DNA of 64,000 nt from Halogranum gelatinilyticum (GCF_900103715.1 NZ_FNHL01000001.1:787295-851294); one strand, 5' to 3'. Counted from the stretch's first letter, positions 8,573 through 17,400 are shown. Made by a program: numbers and translations. The notes: generated from the sequence alone by a model not told the origin.

Positions 8573-9361
8573 TCAGTCCGTGAACTCGTCGACGCCGCGG
8601 GCGGGGTAGCCGACGACGACGTCGGCACCGGCCGACTTGAGCGTCCGGACGCGCTCGCCGACCTCCTCGGGCGAGCCGACGAGCGCGAAGTCCCGGCTCG
8701 CCTTCAGGAGGATTTCGCGGGCGCGGCCCGTCGCGCTGGCGTCGGTCGCAGCGTCCTCGGGGAGCGCGCGGCGAACCGGTCCACGCCGGGAGACGTAGCC
8801 GCCGACGGCGTCGAGCACGTCGTCTTCCTCGTCGGAGAGGACCGTCGGCGCGTAGAGCGCGATGGTCTCTTCGAACCCGGCGGCGCGGAGCGCGCGGAAG
8901 TCGCGTTCGGTCGTTCTGGAGAGCAGTTCGTACTGCGGCCCGCCCGCCGCGAGCGCGACGCGCTCGACGCCTTCGGTGCCGACCCACGCCTCGGGGTCGA
9001 TCTCACGTGCCGCGCCCAGCCGCGGCGCGATGGCTCGCGACTGCTCGGCGTCCGTCAGATACGCGGGATGGCCCGCGACGAACACGGGGTCGACTGCGTC
9101 GGGGAGCGTCTCGTACAGGCTGTCGTCGCCGAGCGGGTCGAAGCCGTCGGCGCGGACCGGCGTCGTCAACAGGACGCGCTTCTCGGCGGCGAGTTCGCGG
9201 AGCAGGTCGGCGTCGGGCAGCTGCTCGCGACCCTCGTAGTCGATGGCGACGGTGTCGAACGGGAGGTCGAGTGCCCGCCGGACGTCGCACTCCATCGGCT
9301 TCAGGGCCGCCGCATCGAGGCCTGTTTTCGAGACGACACGCTCGTGCTCACCGGTCAACAT
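8573..9361 (-). CDS. Luciferase-like TIM-barrel family protein (haloarchaeal)
   Basis: 262 residues, possibly starting at the ATG at 9361 (MLTGEHERVV). The repeated strand-helix pattern suggests an alpha/beta barrel. The C-terminal segment FALVGSPEEVGERVRTLKSAG followed by ADVVVGYP matches the closing helix of luciferase-like flavin-dependent oxidoreductases (LVGTPEEVAERI type). The usual flavin-binding N-terminal motif is not obvious, and the protein is shorter than canonical family members (~330), so it may be a divergent or non-catalytic member. I recall it as a haloarchaeal DUF family. Function unknown. Confidence 0.6.
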   Translation of the reverse strand: MLTGEHERVVSKTGLDAAALKPMECDVRRALDLPFDTVAIDYEGREQLPDADLLRELAAEKRVLLTTPVRADGFDPLGDDSLYETLPDAVDPVFVAGHPAYLTDAEQSRAIAPRLGAAREIDPEAWVGTEGVERVALAAGGPQYELLSRTTERDFRALRAAGFEETIALYAPTVLSDEEDDVLDAVGGYVSRRGPVRRALPEDAATDASATGRAREILLKASRDFALVGSPEEVGERVRTLKSAGADVVVGYPARGVDEFTD

Positions 9362-9545
9362 TGGGAATCACCACTCATGGAGAGAAACTGGTCAACGGAA
9401 TCGCGGAACGCGATCCATCGTCTGTGCGACCATGTACCTCTCTTATTCCGGGTTTCGGCAATAAGCCTGTCGTTGCGGGCGGCCTTTTGCGAGGATTTCG
9501 TCGTGTGAGCGGAGGTTTTTGTCCGTCCGGTTGGTTGTCTGTGGC

Positions 9546-9761
9546 ATGGTCGTTTCAACCGACTCACCGTTGACGTACCTTCGCGAGCGGTTCGACGAAC
9601 TGTTCGAACACGAGTACGACGACGCCGTCGTCTACGCCGATTTCGAGCAGGAGACGGTCCTCCACGAGGGACCGGTGCGCGTGCTCGCGACTGGGTGGGT
9701 AGAACTGCCGAGCGGGCGGCTGCTGTCGCCCGAGGCGGTGCACCACATCGACACGGTGTAG
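9546..9761 (+). CDS. Hypothetical small acidic protein (71 aa)
   Basis: A 71-residue acidic protein starting MVVSTDSPLTYLRERFDELF. It has a helix followed by short strands (YDDAVVYADF, VRVLATGWVELPSGRLLSP). A T-rich box (about 9513-9518) lies ~30 bases before the ATG, fitting a leaderless transcript, and a T-tract (9786-9791) follows the stop. Codon use is haloarchaeal. I do not recognise the family. Confidence 0.6.
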   Translation: MVVSTDSPLTYLRERFDELFEHEYDDAVVYADFEQETVLHEGPVRVLATGWVELPSGRLLSPEAVHHIDTV

Positions 9762-9780
9762 ACGCGGCGGGGGCGACTGC

Positions 9781-9791
9781 GGGGGTTTTTT
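9781..9791 (+). terminator. Oligo-T terminator after the 71-aa gene
   Basis: G-rich run followed by six T (9786-9791) on the coding strand, 25 bases after the stop at 9761. Archaeal RNA polymerase terminates at T-tracts without needing a hairpin. Confidence 0.5.
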
Positions 9792-9894
9792 CGGGGCCGC
9801 GTGCAGTCGCCGCCGTGTCTCTGAGTCGGTTCAGACGCAGTCCGGCGGGACGAGCGTCCCGCTGTCGGGAGCGCGGTTCGTCGCCATCGGCCTT

Positions 9895-9942
9895 GCGTGG
9901 GGCGCGCTCTTTCTCTCCTTCTCGTCGGGAGCGCCCCCACGC
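9895..9942. repeat. Imperfect inverted repeat, intergenic
   Basis: GCGTGGGGCGCGCTC (9895-9909) faces GAGCGCCCCCACGC (9929-9942) across a ~19-base pyrimidine-rich loop, forming an almost complete stem. It sits between the T-tract at 9786 and repeat copy 2, in a gene-free stretch (9762-10270). It may be a second terminator or part of a structured transcript. A smaller hairpin, GGGACG/CGTCCC, lies at about 9848-9860. Confidence 0.5.
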
Positions 9943-9996
9943 TTCGAGCGAAGTGAGCCGTTGAAATACGAGCCGTTGAGGGATTAGTTGACGTCC

Positions 9997-10222
9997 CGAA
10001 GGCCCACGTGTTCTGAACTCCCACCGCTCGCTGCGCGCCTCAGTCGCTTCGCTCCTTGCGGTGCTTGCGTCGCGGGGGTTCGTTCAGAACACGTCCCCTT
10101 CCAGTCCCGCCCGGGCCGCACAGCCACACCCTCCCCAACCGACTCCTTCGCTCGTTTCACTCGCTCAGTCGTCCCTCGCGTGCGTGTCACGCGGCCATGG
10201 AAGGCCGCGAAGCCACGCGCCA
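9997..10222 (+). repeat. Dispersed structured intergenic element, copy 2 (226 bp)
   Basis: Begins CGAAGGCCCACGTG and ends GAAGCCACGCGCCA, the same length as the core of copy 1. The lower stem is ACGTGTTCTGAAC (10006-10018) with GTTCAGAACACGT (10082-10094), 13 of 13 bases and different in sequence from the copy 1 stem. The conserved block from 10092 includes GTCCCGCCC and CCCTCCCCAACCGA. The second hairpin is GCGGCC (10191-10196) with GGCCGC (10203-10208), again a different sequence but the same geometry as in copies 1 and 3. CACCGC/GCGGTG may form an inner stem. No coding gene is supported here. Confidence 0.85.
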
Positions 10223-10270
10223 CGGCACACGCTCACTGGTCGTCGTCGACAGTTCGAAAATTCTCTCGTC

Positions 10271-10876
10271 TCAGATCGGCAGGTCGGCGTCGGGGTCGAC
10301 CACCCGGTCGACCTGCTCGGGCATCTGCCACTCCGTCGTCAGTTCGAGCAGTTGCACGAGCATTCTCCCGGTCGCGCCCCAGACCGTGTAGCCGTCGACG
10401 TGGAAGAAGTGGAGGCGGATGTCGCCGTAGAAGGGGTGGTCGCGGCGTTCGGACTCGTAGTTGTCGAGGTCCGTGAGGTCCGCGACGGAGAGGACGGCGA
10501 TCTCGGCCACCTCGCGCTCGTCGGGCGTGAACTCCATGTCGGGGACGCGGCCGACGAAGGGCCGGACCGAGTATTCGGTGACCGTCTGGATGTCATCCAG
10601 TCGGCCGACCACGTCGGCTGCGGCGGGCGGGAGACCGATCTCCTCGTTTGCTTCGCGGAGGGCGGTCGCCTGGAGGTCGTCGTCGCTCGGCTCCTCGCCG
10701 CCGCCGGGGAAGCTCATCTGCCCGGCGTGTTCGCCGAGATGGTCCGCACGTTTGGTAAAGAGGATATGTGGTTCCCCGTCGCGGTCGATGACGGGCGCGA
10801 GGACGGCGGCGCGACGCTTCGCGTCGTCGACGACGCTGGGTTCGTGACGGGTCACCCCCGAGAGGTCCATGCCCAT
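10271..10876 (-). CDS. Nudix hydrolase, CoA diphosphatase-like
   Basis: 201 residues. The segment LFTKRADHLGEHAGQMSFPGG is the signature preceding the Nudix box in CoA pyrophosphatases (NUDT7/8, UPF0035), and the box itself reads GEEPSDD..REANEEIGL, with the first conserved glutamate replaced by aspartate. Family members split CoA into phosphopantetheine and ADP. The start ATG overlaps the TAA of the gene upstream (TAATG at 10874-10878), so it is the third gene of an operon with the glycosyltransferase and the 166-aa protein. Confidence 0.85.
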   Translation of the reverse strand: MGMDLSGVTRHEPSVVDDAKRRAAVLAPVIDRDGEPHILFTKRADHLGEHAGQMSFPGGGEEPSDDDLQATALREANEEIGLPPAAADVVGRLDDIQTVTEYSVRPFVGRVPDMEFTPDEREVAEIAVLSVADLTDLDNYESERRDHPFYGDIRLHFFHVDGYTVWGATGRMLVQLLELTTEWQMPEQVDRVVDPDADLPI

Positions 10877-11376
10877 TACTGTCGCCCGGCGGTCTTATCT
10901 TCGAGGGCTTCGTCCAGCCGCGCTCGCGCCGCCTCGACCTCGACCGGTGCCCACGCTTCGAGGTCGTAGCTCACGTCCAGCAGATGTTCGACGCGGTCGG
11001 CGTCGGCGTCGTTGACGGCCCGCGCGGCGTCGCCGAGCAGTCGCTCGTGGACCTGCTGTCCGAGCGCGTCGCGGTCGACCGCGCGCCGCTCGACGTCCAT
11101 GATGTGCGGTAGGTCCTCCGCGTTCGGCGGCAGCATCGGAAAGGCGACCGGGCCGACCGTCAGGAGAGTGTGGTCCGCCGAGTCCGGCTCGTACTCGACC
11201 AGATAATACTCCTCGACCGCGTCCTCGACGGCCGCGCTCAGTGCCGTCTCGTCCGTGTCTCTGCCCTGTTTGTACGCCAGTTCGTCCAGTGCCCGGTGGA
11301 GTTCGTCGCGGGTCAGCGCGCCGAAGAGGTCGACCACACCGGCTAACTCGTCGTAGGTCTCGTTCGCGTCCGTCAT
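10876..11376 (-). CDS. Haloarchaeal hypothetical protein in GT-Nudix operon (166 aa)
   Basis: 166 residues from ATG 11376 (MTDANETYDELAGVVD). Helical and acidic. The first half (LTRDELHRALDELAYKQG) looks like a small winged-helix or helical-bundle unit; the middle holds TVGPVAFPMLPPNAEDLPHI, and the last 50 residues form one long charged helix pair. No catalytic motif is evident. It is sandwiched by 4-base and 1-base overlaps between the glycosyltransferase and the Nudix gene, so translation is coupled. I recall it as a DUF71xx-type family but cannot confirm the number. Function unknown. Confidence 0.65.
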   Translation of the reverse strand: MTDANETYDELAGVVDLFGALTRDELHRALDELAYKQGRDTDETALSAAVEDAVEEYYLVEYEPDSADHTLLTVGPVAFPMLPPNAEDLPHIMDVERRAVDRDALGQQVHERLLGDAARAVNDADADRVEHLLDVSYDLEAWAPVEVEAARARLDEALEDKTAGRQ

Positions 11377-12464
11377 CTCGTGTCTTCGAGGTCCTCCGTA
11401 GCGGCACTGAAGACGTCCTCCGGGGTAAGTGATACGGCGTCCCACGCGGGCAGCCGCGTGTCGAGTCCGGGCGCGCGCAGAGCGTCGGCGTAGACGCCGA
11501 CCTGCTCGGTCTCGCCCGCGTGGTCGTAGTCCAGCCCGTTGAACGCGGCGTCGACGGCGTACTGCCGGACGAATCCTTCGGCCGTGTCGCGGTAGGCGTC
11601 TCCCAGCGCGTCGTAGTCGATGTCGACGCCGTGGGACTCGACGGCCCGAAAGAGCGTCGCGCCGACGGAGGCACTCATCTCCGAGAGGCCGGTCGGGCCG
11701 CCGACGGAGCGGTGGTCGTGTTCGTAGGCCCCGAGGTCGACCTGCGCACTGCCGTCGAAGCCGACGGCGTCGAAGGCGTCACAGAGCGTGCTGACCTCCA
11801 GCCCCCAGGTTCGGGCGAGCCGGAGCTGGCGAATCACGTCGCTCGTGGCGGCGAACTCGCCGGCCAGCGCGTAGCGGAACGCGTCGAGGTAGTCGAGCAG
11901 GTCGGCGTCGTGCTCGTCTGCGAGCGTCCGGACGAGCGGCGCGTAGAAGAGCCGGAAGAGCCGGCCGTAGAGCTTGTTGTCCTCGACGCGGGCGTAGTAG
12001 CCCTTCGAGAAGCCGTGGCCGTGTGCGAGCGGGAAGAGCAGGCGAGGGACGTAGCTGCGCGAGTAGGTCTTCGTGTCGGCGTCGTGGACGACGACGTACT
12101 GCTCCGACAGGGCGCGGCCGAGTGCGAGCCAGACATCCCGGCCCTTGCCGCGCTCGCCGTCGAGGTCGTGGTCGGCGAGTAGGTCGGCGACGCGGGGGCC
12201 GTCACACCACAGCACTTCCAGCGGGAGGTCGAACGACGACAGCCAGTCGGCGAAGGGACCGGCCTTGTCGGCCGAGGCGCGGAGCGGCACGACGACGCGT
12301 GCGGGGTCGACGGCTTCCAGCTCCGTGAGGACGCGCTCGGCGGCGAGTCCGTTGTACTCGCGTTCGGTCATGGGGACGACTACGGCCGCCTCGTCGGTCG
12401 GGGCATCCGGAGTCGGGTTCCGCAGGTCGTGGAGCGTCGTGACTCGCTCCTGGACGTACTCCAT
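11373..12464 (-). CDS. Family 2-like glycosyltransferase, GpgS-like
   Basis: 363 residues. The catalytic metal motif DADTKTY follows a VVVHDAD strand, and the N-terminus AAVVVPMTEREYNG fits the nucleotide-sugar site of GT-A enzymes. The C-terminal half (EVSTLCDAFDAVGFDGSAQVDLGAYEHDHR) resembles glucosyl-3-phosphoglycerate synthases (GT81), which act in glucosylglycerate or mannosylglycerate osmolyte synthesis; that assignment is tentative. The first gene of a three-gene operon; its stop overlaps the next start (ATGA, 11373-11376). Confidence 0.75.
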   Translation of the reverse strand: MEYVQERVTTLHDLRNPTPDAPTDEAAVVVPMTEREYNGLAAERVLTELEAVDPARVVVPLRASADKAGPFADWLSSFDLPLEVLWCDGPRVADLLADHDLDGERGKGRDVWLALGRALSEQYVVVHDADTKTYSRSYVPRLLFPLAHGHGFSKGYYARVEDNKLYGRLFRLFYAPLVRTLADEHDADLLDYLDAFRYALAGEFAATSDVIRQLRLARTWGLEVSTLCDAFDAVGFDGSAQVDLGAYEHDHRSVGGPTGLSEMSASVGATLFRAVESHGVDIDYDALGDAYRDTAEGFVRQYAVDAAFNGLDYDHAGETEQVGVYADALRAPGLDTRLPAWDAVSLTPEDVFSAATEDLEDTR

Positions 12465-12530
12465 TACCTGCGGGTGAGGACCCGACGGGCAAAAGCCGGC
12501 CGGTTGGGGTGTGCGTCGCCGGAAGTTCGG

Positions 12531-13697
12531 TCAGGAGGGGAGCTTACCCGCCCGCTGGAAGCCGACGAGACCGACGACGAGGACGGCGAGCGCGGCGGCG
12601 AAGCACGTGAAGATGAGGTCGTAGGCGAAGCCGGCCTCCCGGAGCGTCCCGACGGCGACGGAGCCGGTCGCTTGGACGACCATCATGCCGCCGCTGTAGA
12701 CCGCGTAGGCACTGGCACGGCTGTCGTCGGGGAACGTGTCGAGCAGGTAGGTGTCGAGTGCGGGAAACAGGCTGTGGATGACGTAGCCCAACACGGCCGT
12801 GACGGCGACGACCGGGAGGACAGCCTCGACGCGGGTCAGGATGAACAGACAGCCGACGAAGACCGCGACGATGCCGAGGAGATAGGGCACGTGCGGAAAG
12901 CGGTCGGCCAGCCGGCCGCTGAAGAAGAACGCGGGGACGCCCGCCGCGAAGACGACGGTGAGCAGGTTCTTCGCGGTCGCCGGGGGGAGATCCTTCTGGA
13001 GCATATACAGCTCGTAGAAGTTGAACAGCCCCTGCCAGACGAAGCCGGTGAAGCCGAGCACGACGATACCGAGCAGGATGACGCGCCACTGTTTGCGGGC
13101 CGCCCCGACGAGGTCGCGGTCGTTGCCGCCCGCGTCGGGCAGGTCGGTGCTTCGAGCCGCGAGATAGAGTGCGACGGTGACGAGGGCAGCGGCGACGCAG
13201 ATGGCCCAGAAGGCCAGCCGCCAGCCGTACTGTGAGAGGACGACCAGCGTCACGAGCGGGGCGGCGATGACGGCGGCCAGCTGGCTCGCCATCCCGTGAA
13301 TGCCGATGGCGCGGCCGACGCGCTCGGGGAAGAGTTCGCTCACGAGCGGGTTGGCGGCGACGAAGTACGCACCCGAGGACAGCCCCATCAGGAGCGCGCC
13401 GACGCCGAGCATCGGCACGGAGGTCGCACTCGCGGTGAAGGCGGCGGCGACGGTCAGGATGGTACCCGTCCCGAGGACGACCCGGTGACGGGCGACGCGG
13501 GTGAGCAGCCAGCCGGTCGGAATCCGGAGGCTGGCACTCCCGACCCAGACGAGCGTCGCGATGAGCCCGGCGGTCGCCTCGCCCATCGTCGGAAAGACGG
13601 AGAGGAGTTCGTTCAAGAGCGGCGCGAAGACGACACGGGCGAGGTTCACCAGGAAGACGAGCGAGCAGAGCGTTCCGAACAACCGGCCACGTGACAC
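12531..13697 (-). CDS. MFS transporter
   Basis: 388 residues with about 12 hydrophobic helices and the short length typical of archaeal MFS carriers. The cytoplasmic loop after helix 2 (WLLTRVARHRVVLGTG) corresponds to MFS motif A. Helix 5 carries GIHGMASQLAAVIAAPLV. Substrate cannot be inferred. It is divergent from the zinc-finger gene at 13817 and independent of the operon upstream. Confidence 0.85.
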   Translation of the reverse strand: MSRGRLFGTLCSLVFLVNLARVVFAPLLNELLSVFPTMGEATAGLIATLVWVGSASLRIPTGWLLTRVARHRVVLGTGTILTVAAAFTASATSVPMLGVGALLMGLSSGAYFVAANPLVSELFPERVGRAIGIHGMASQLAAVIAAPLVTLVVLSQYGWRLAFWAICVAAALVTVALYLAARSTDLPDAGGNDRDLVGAARKQWRVILLGIVVLGFTGFVWQGLFNFYELYMLQKDLPPATAKNLLTVVFAAGVPAFFFSGRLADRFPHVPYLLGIVAVFVGCLFILTRVEAVLPVVAVTAVLGYVIHSLFPALDTYLLDTFPDDSRASAYAVYSGGMMVVQATGSVAVGTLREAGFAYDLIFTCFAAALAVLVVGLVGFQRAGKLPS

Positions 13698-13786
13698 GGT
13701 GGGGGATTTCTCGCACTCCTTGTCAAACGTTCCGAAAGCTCAGCCCGCGGGAGGCCCTCGGCTCGGGATTTCACCCACCGGAGAGC

Positions 13787-13791
13787 TTTTT
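13787..13791 (+). promoter_or_regulatory. TATA-like box of the HVO_0758-type gene
   Basis: TTTTT in AGCTTTTTGCC lies 26-30 bases before the ATG at 13817, the spacing for a leaderless haloarchaeal transcript. Confidence 0.45.
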
Positions 13792-13816
13792 GCCTCGCCT
13801 CCGAAAGCCCGGCACG

Positions 13817-13987
13817 ATGAAATCGACACGCAAGGGGCTCCGTGCTGGCGAACTGAAGAAGGACACTTACGACCGCCTCACCTGCGCCGAGTGCGGTGAG
13901 ACGCTGAAGAAGCGCAACGACCCCGACGAGATCTTCTCCGTGCGGATCTGCCCGGACTGCGGCACCGAGTGGAAGGAGCTGCGATAA
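13817..13987 (+). CDS. HVO_0758-type zinc finger microprotein (56 aa)
   Basis: 56 residues with two zinc knuckles, C23-x2-C26 (CAEC) and C45-x2-C48 (CPDC), and a basic N-terminus (MKSTRKGLRAGELKKDTYD). It closely matches what I know as the HVO_0758 family, a haloarchaeal zinc-finger microprotein whose Haloferax member has been studied structurally and linked to biofilm and swarming behaviour. The start is the ATG following a TATA-like box; the longer frame upstream is not protein-like. Confidence 0.85.
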   Translation: MKSTRKGLRAGELKKDTYDRLTCAECGETLKKRNDPDEIFSVRICPDCGTEWKELR

Positions 13988-14033
13988 GCGACGCGACGTC
14001 GCGATCCGATACGAACCGCCCGAACTGCCCGAA

Positions 14034-15152
14034 CTACTCGAACACGGCGTCGAACGCCTTCGCTCCGAGCGGGTCGAACGTCCCGGCCGCGACGTTCTCC
14101 GCGACGTGTTCTTTCTGACCCATGCCGACGAGCGCGGCGGTCACGCCGGGCGCGCTCCGCGCGAAGTTGATGGCGCGCTGGACCGTCGAGTCGCCCGCGA
14201 GCTTCGCCGCCACGTCCTCCGGCAACCGCGCTGCGAGGTCGCCCTGGGCGATGCTGGCACTCGTGAACACCGACAGGCCCTGCTCGTGGGCGTACTCCAA
14301 GGCACTCGTCGGCCCGTCGCCGTCGTCCGCGCCGTCGTCGTTCCCGTCGTCGCTCGTCTGCGACTTCACGGTGAACGCGTCGGCCATGACGACGTTGAAC
14401 GGCAGTTGAATCGCCTTCAATCCTACTTCGTCGTTGCCGACGCGCTCGGCCGCCCGCTTCGCCCGCGCGACGACCTCGGGCAAGGAGAGATACTGCTCGT
14501 GGTTCGCGGGCACGCGGAAGGCGTTCCACGTCGCCACACCGTAGGCACCGATGTCGCCCGCGGTTCGACGCTCTTCCAGCAGTTCGAAGGCCGCCTCCAG
14601 CTGGTCGTAGACGGTCTCCCGCGAGCGGACGGCGAGCTGTGTCTCCGGGTTGTGGACGTAGTACAGGTCGATAGTGTCGAGGTCGAGGTTGTCGAGCGAG
14701 CGGTCGAGCTGGTCGTCGAGGAAGCCCGGCGCGATGCAGTGGCTGCCGTGGGCGAGATCGTCGGGGTCGACGAGGCCCGTGTCGACGAACCGCTCTTGGA
14801 CGTACCGGCCGGGGTTCTCGGGGCGCGAGCCGTCGAAGGGGAGAAAGCCGCCCTTGGTCGCGACGACGACCTCGTCGCGCGCGGCCGACGACTCGCGGAG
14901 CGCGCGGCCGACGACGCGCTCGCTCCGCTGGCAGCGGTAGTTGATGGCCGTGTCGACGAGGTTGACACCGTTGTCGAGCGCGGACACGAGCGCGTCGTGA
15001 TACTTGTCGTCGACTTCGGTCGTCGGGTCACCGAGATAGGTGCCGACGCCGATGCTCGACACCACGCCGGGACCGAACCGCCGGAAGTAGGTGCGGCCGA
15101 AGCTGTCGCCGAAGCGGTCGCGGTAGCCCCAAGTGCCGTCGTGGGTCGCCAT
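14034..15152 (-). CDS. Aldo/keto reductase
   Basis: 372 residues from ATG 15152. The catalytic tetrad is complete: Asp in NLVDTAINY, Tyr in the same segment (INYRCQRSE), Lys in VVVATKGGF, His in LYYVHNPE. C-terminal SAPGVTAALVGMGQKEHV is the NADP-binding end of the (beta/alpha)8 barrel. A Gly/Asp-rich insertion (DDGNDDGADDGDG) sits in a loop around residue 280. Substrate unknown. A CTTTGTA box ~26 bases before the ATG suggests leaderless transcription. Confidence 0.88.
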   Translation of the reverse strand: MATHDGTWGYRDRFGDSFGRTYFRRFGPGVVSSIGVGTYLGDPTTEVDDKYHDALVSALDNGVNLVDTAINYRCQRSERVVGRALRESSAARDEVVVATKGGFLPFDGSRPENPGRYVQERFVDTGLVDPDDLAHGSHCIAPGFLDDQLDRSLDNLDLDTIDLYYVHNPETQLAVRSRETVYDQLEAAFELLEERRTAGDIGAYGVATWNAFRVPANHEQYLSLPEVVARAKRAAERVGNDEVGLKAIQLPFNVVMADAFTVKSQTSDDGNDDGADDGDGPTSALEYAHEQGLSVFTSASIAQGDLAARLPEDVAAKLAGDSTVQRAINFARSAPGVTAALVGMGQKEHVAENVAAGTFDPLGAKAFDAVFE

Positions 15153-15196
15153 ACCCGCGCTACGGCTGGCGGCTACAAAGGGTGTCCGCTCTCTCC

Positions 15197-16375
15197 TCAG
15201 ATGTCGCCCGACATCGACCGGAACAGCCGGTCGACGAGTTCCGGCCGCGGGACGGACTCGACCTCCTCCTCGCCGCCGTTCGGGAGCGCGACGCGCTCTT
15301 GAATCTGCCCGCCACCCATCCGGGCGTGGCCGCCCGCCGAGGCGTTCGGGAGGTCTTCGACGACGGCCTCCAGCGTCCGCCCCATGTGGACCCGGTCGTC
15401 CCGCGAGCGGCCCGAGAGATAGACCGTCCCGTCGCGCTCGCCGCAGACGACGACGGCGGTGACGCCCTCCAGCTGGACGAGTTCGTCTGCGGCCTGCGGG
15501 ATGGCGTCGACGTTCGACAGCGAGCCGACGTCGCTGACGGCGAAGGAGCCTTCTATCTGTCGGCCCGCGATGGCGCGGGCTTTGACTTCGAGCACTTCGG
15601 CACTCACCTGCGGGTTGGCGATGCGGTCCAAGAGGTCTTCGTCGACGCCGGGCGAGAGATACGACGCCGCCCGGAAGTCCGCGGCCGCACTGCCCGCGGT
15701 GAGATGTTTCGTGTCGGCGAGAATGCCGTATAAGAGACCCGTGGCGACGGTGGACGGCAGGGTGTATTCGGCGTTGATCTCGCTTGCGTGTTGGTCCGGC
15801 GGGACCGGTTTCGCGCCGACGTCTTGGAAGTATTCGGCGACGATACTGGAACACGAGCCGTAGTCGGTGCGGACGTCGGTGAACTCCTCACCTGCGCCCT
15901 CGCCGGGATGGTGGTCGACGACGGCGAAGGGCAAGACGGAGTCCGCGCCCGCGAAGCCTCTCGGGGCGTTGTGGTCGACGAGGACGACGTGTTCGGCGGC
16001 GAGTTCGGAGACGTGGTCGACGGCGTCGAGATCGAGATCGAGGACGGTTCGGAAGGCGCGGTTCTCCTGGTGGCGTATCTGCCCGGAGAACTGGAGTGTG
16101 CTGTCGGTGCCGACCTGGTCGGCGAGACATTCGACCCCGATGGCGGCGGCCATCGCGTCGGGGTCGGGATTCGGATGCATCAGGATCGCGAGCGTGTCTC
16201 GCCCCGCGAGGACCTCCTGAAACCGGGCACCCATCGGCCGACGGATTCGACGGAGGGCGTAGAGACCGAGTGCGAGCGTGAGGACGCCGACGACCGTCGC
16301 CGCGACGACACCGGGATAGCCGAACACGGCCGTCTCGAAGCCCTCGAACACGCCAACACCGGCCAACGGATGCAT
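15197..16375 (-). CDS. Membrane-anchored DHH/DHHA1 phosphoesterase
   Basis: 392 residues from ATG 16375. One N-terminal membrane helix (VVAATVVGVLTLALGLYAL) is followed by a DHH domain with ILMHPNPDPDAMAA, VVLVDHNAP and the signature VVDHHPGEG, then a DHHA1 domain ending in the GGHARMGGGQI motif. NrnA-type members degrade short oligoribonucleotides, pAp or cyclic dinucleotide products; the membrane anchor recalls GdpP, but no PAS or GGDEF domain is present. A role in nanoRNA or linear di-nucleotide turnover at the membrane is inference. The helix supports this start over upstream in-frame codons. Confidence 0.85.
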   Translation of the reverse strand: MHPLAGVGVFEGFETAVFGYPGVVAATVVGVLTLALGLYALRRIRRPMGARFQEVLAGRDTLAILMHPNPDPDAMAAAIGVECLADQVGTDSTLQFSGQIRHQENRAFRTVLDLDLDAVDHVSELAAEHVVLVDHNAPRGFAGADSVLPFAVVDHHPGEGAGEEFTDVRTDYGSCSSIVAEYFQDVGAKPVPPDQHASEINAEYTLPSTVATGLLYGILADTKHLTAGSAAADFRAASYLSPGVDEDLLDRIANPQVSAEVLEVKARAIAGRQIEGSFAVSDVGSLSNVDAIPQAADELVQLEGVTAVVVCGERDGTVYLSGRSRDDRVHMGRTLEAVVEDLPNASAGGHARMGGGQIQERVALPNGGEEEVESVPRPELVDRLFRSMSGDI

Positions 16376-16500
16376 ACTATGTTCCCCTGTCAGGGTGGAC
16401 TGGCAAGAAGGTTCCCCCACGTTCACCCAGACCATACTTGTCAGCGAGCGGTACTGAATCTGCCCGGTGACACGCCGACGCTGGCGTCCGAAAGCGTCCC

Positions 16501-17400
16501 CTAGGCTGTTTTTCCAGCGCGGTACGCATCGATGGCCGCGCGGTAGCCCTCGCGGAACGTCGGATACCGGAACTCGTAGCCGAGGTCCCGTAGCTTCTCG
16601 TTCGAACAGCGCTTGCTCGTCAGAATCCGGCGACGTGCGGCCTCCGAGAGGTCGCCCGCGGCCAGTCGCTCCTCGTTGGTCCGCTTTTCGGGTTCCGGGA
16701 CTCCACACTCGTCGGCAAGCCAGTCGGCGAAGGCCCACTTGTCGACCGGCTCGTCGTCGACGACCATGACGACCTCGCCGCGTGCGAGGTCTTCGGTCAG
16801 GAGGTAGGCGACGGCTCCGGCCGCGTCCTCGCGGTGGACCATGTTCAGATAGCCCTCCGTGACCGGGCCGTCGATGTACCGCGAGAGGCGGTAGCGGTCC
16901 GGGCCGTACAGCCCGGCGAAGCGGGCGACGGTGCCCTCGATGCCGTGGTCGGCGGCGACCTCGCGGGCGACGCGTTCGGCCTCGACGAGGACGCGCGTCT
17001 TGTCGGTCGTCGGCTCCAGCGGCGTCGACTCGTCGACGAAGTCGCCGCCGTGGTCGCCGTAGACGCCCGTACTCGACGTGTAGACGAGTCGTTCGGGTGG
17101 GTTCTCGCGGGATGCGAACCCCTCGATGGCAGTAGTGAGCCCGTCGACGAAGACGCGCTGGGCGGCGTCGGCACCACGGCCGCCCGAACTAGCCGCGAAG
17201 ACCAGCCAGTCGACGTCCGGGACCGCGTCGAGCGAGTCAGGCTCGGTGACGTCGGCGCGGACCGCCTCGAACCCCGCGTCCTCGATGGCAGCCAGCCCCT
17301 CGTCGGAGCGGCGGACGCCGACGACGTCGTGGCCCGCGTCGGTCAGCTGGCGGCCGAGTTCGAGACCGACGTAGCCACAGCCCAGAATCCCGACGCGCAT
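16501..17400 (-). CDS. NAD(P)-dependent epimerase/dehydratase-like protein (YeeZ-like)
   Basis: 299 residues with an N-terminal dinucleotide-binding loop GILGCGYVGLELGRQL and the extended-SDR features LVYTSSTGVYG and RFAGLYGPDR. The usual catalytic YxxxK is not in its standard place, as in the YeeZ/SDR-like group. It shares a TAATG overlap (17398-17402) with the 143-residue gene upstream, so the two are translated together. Confidence 0.8.
   Translation of the reverse strand: MRVGILGCGYVGLELGRQLTDAGHDVVGVRRSDEGLAAIEDAGFEAVRADVTEPDSLDAVPDVDWLVFAASSGGRGADAAQRVFVDGLTTAIEGFASRENPPERLVYTSSTGVYGDHGGDFVDESTPLEPTTDKTRVLVEAERVAREVAADHGIEGTVARFAGLYGPDRYRLSRYIDGPVTEGYLNMVHREDAAGAVAYLLTEDLARGEVVMVVDDEPVDKWAFADWLADECGVPEPEKRTNEERLAAGDLSEAARRRILTSKRCSNEKLRDLGYEFRYPTFREGYRAAIDAYRAGKTA

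Noticed and set aside
10056-10969. Frames through repeat copy 2 and antisense to the Nudix gene
   Set aside because: Not conserved between element copies: copies 1 and 3 differ by indels and stop codons in the matching frame, while DNA stems are kept.
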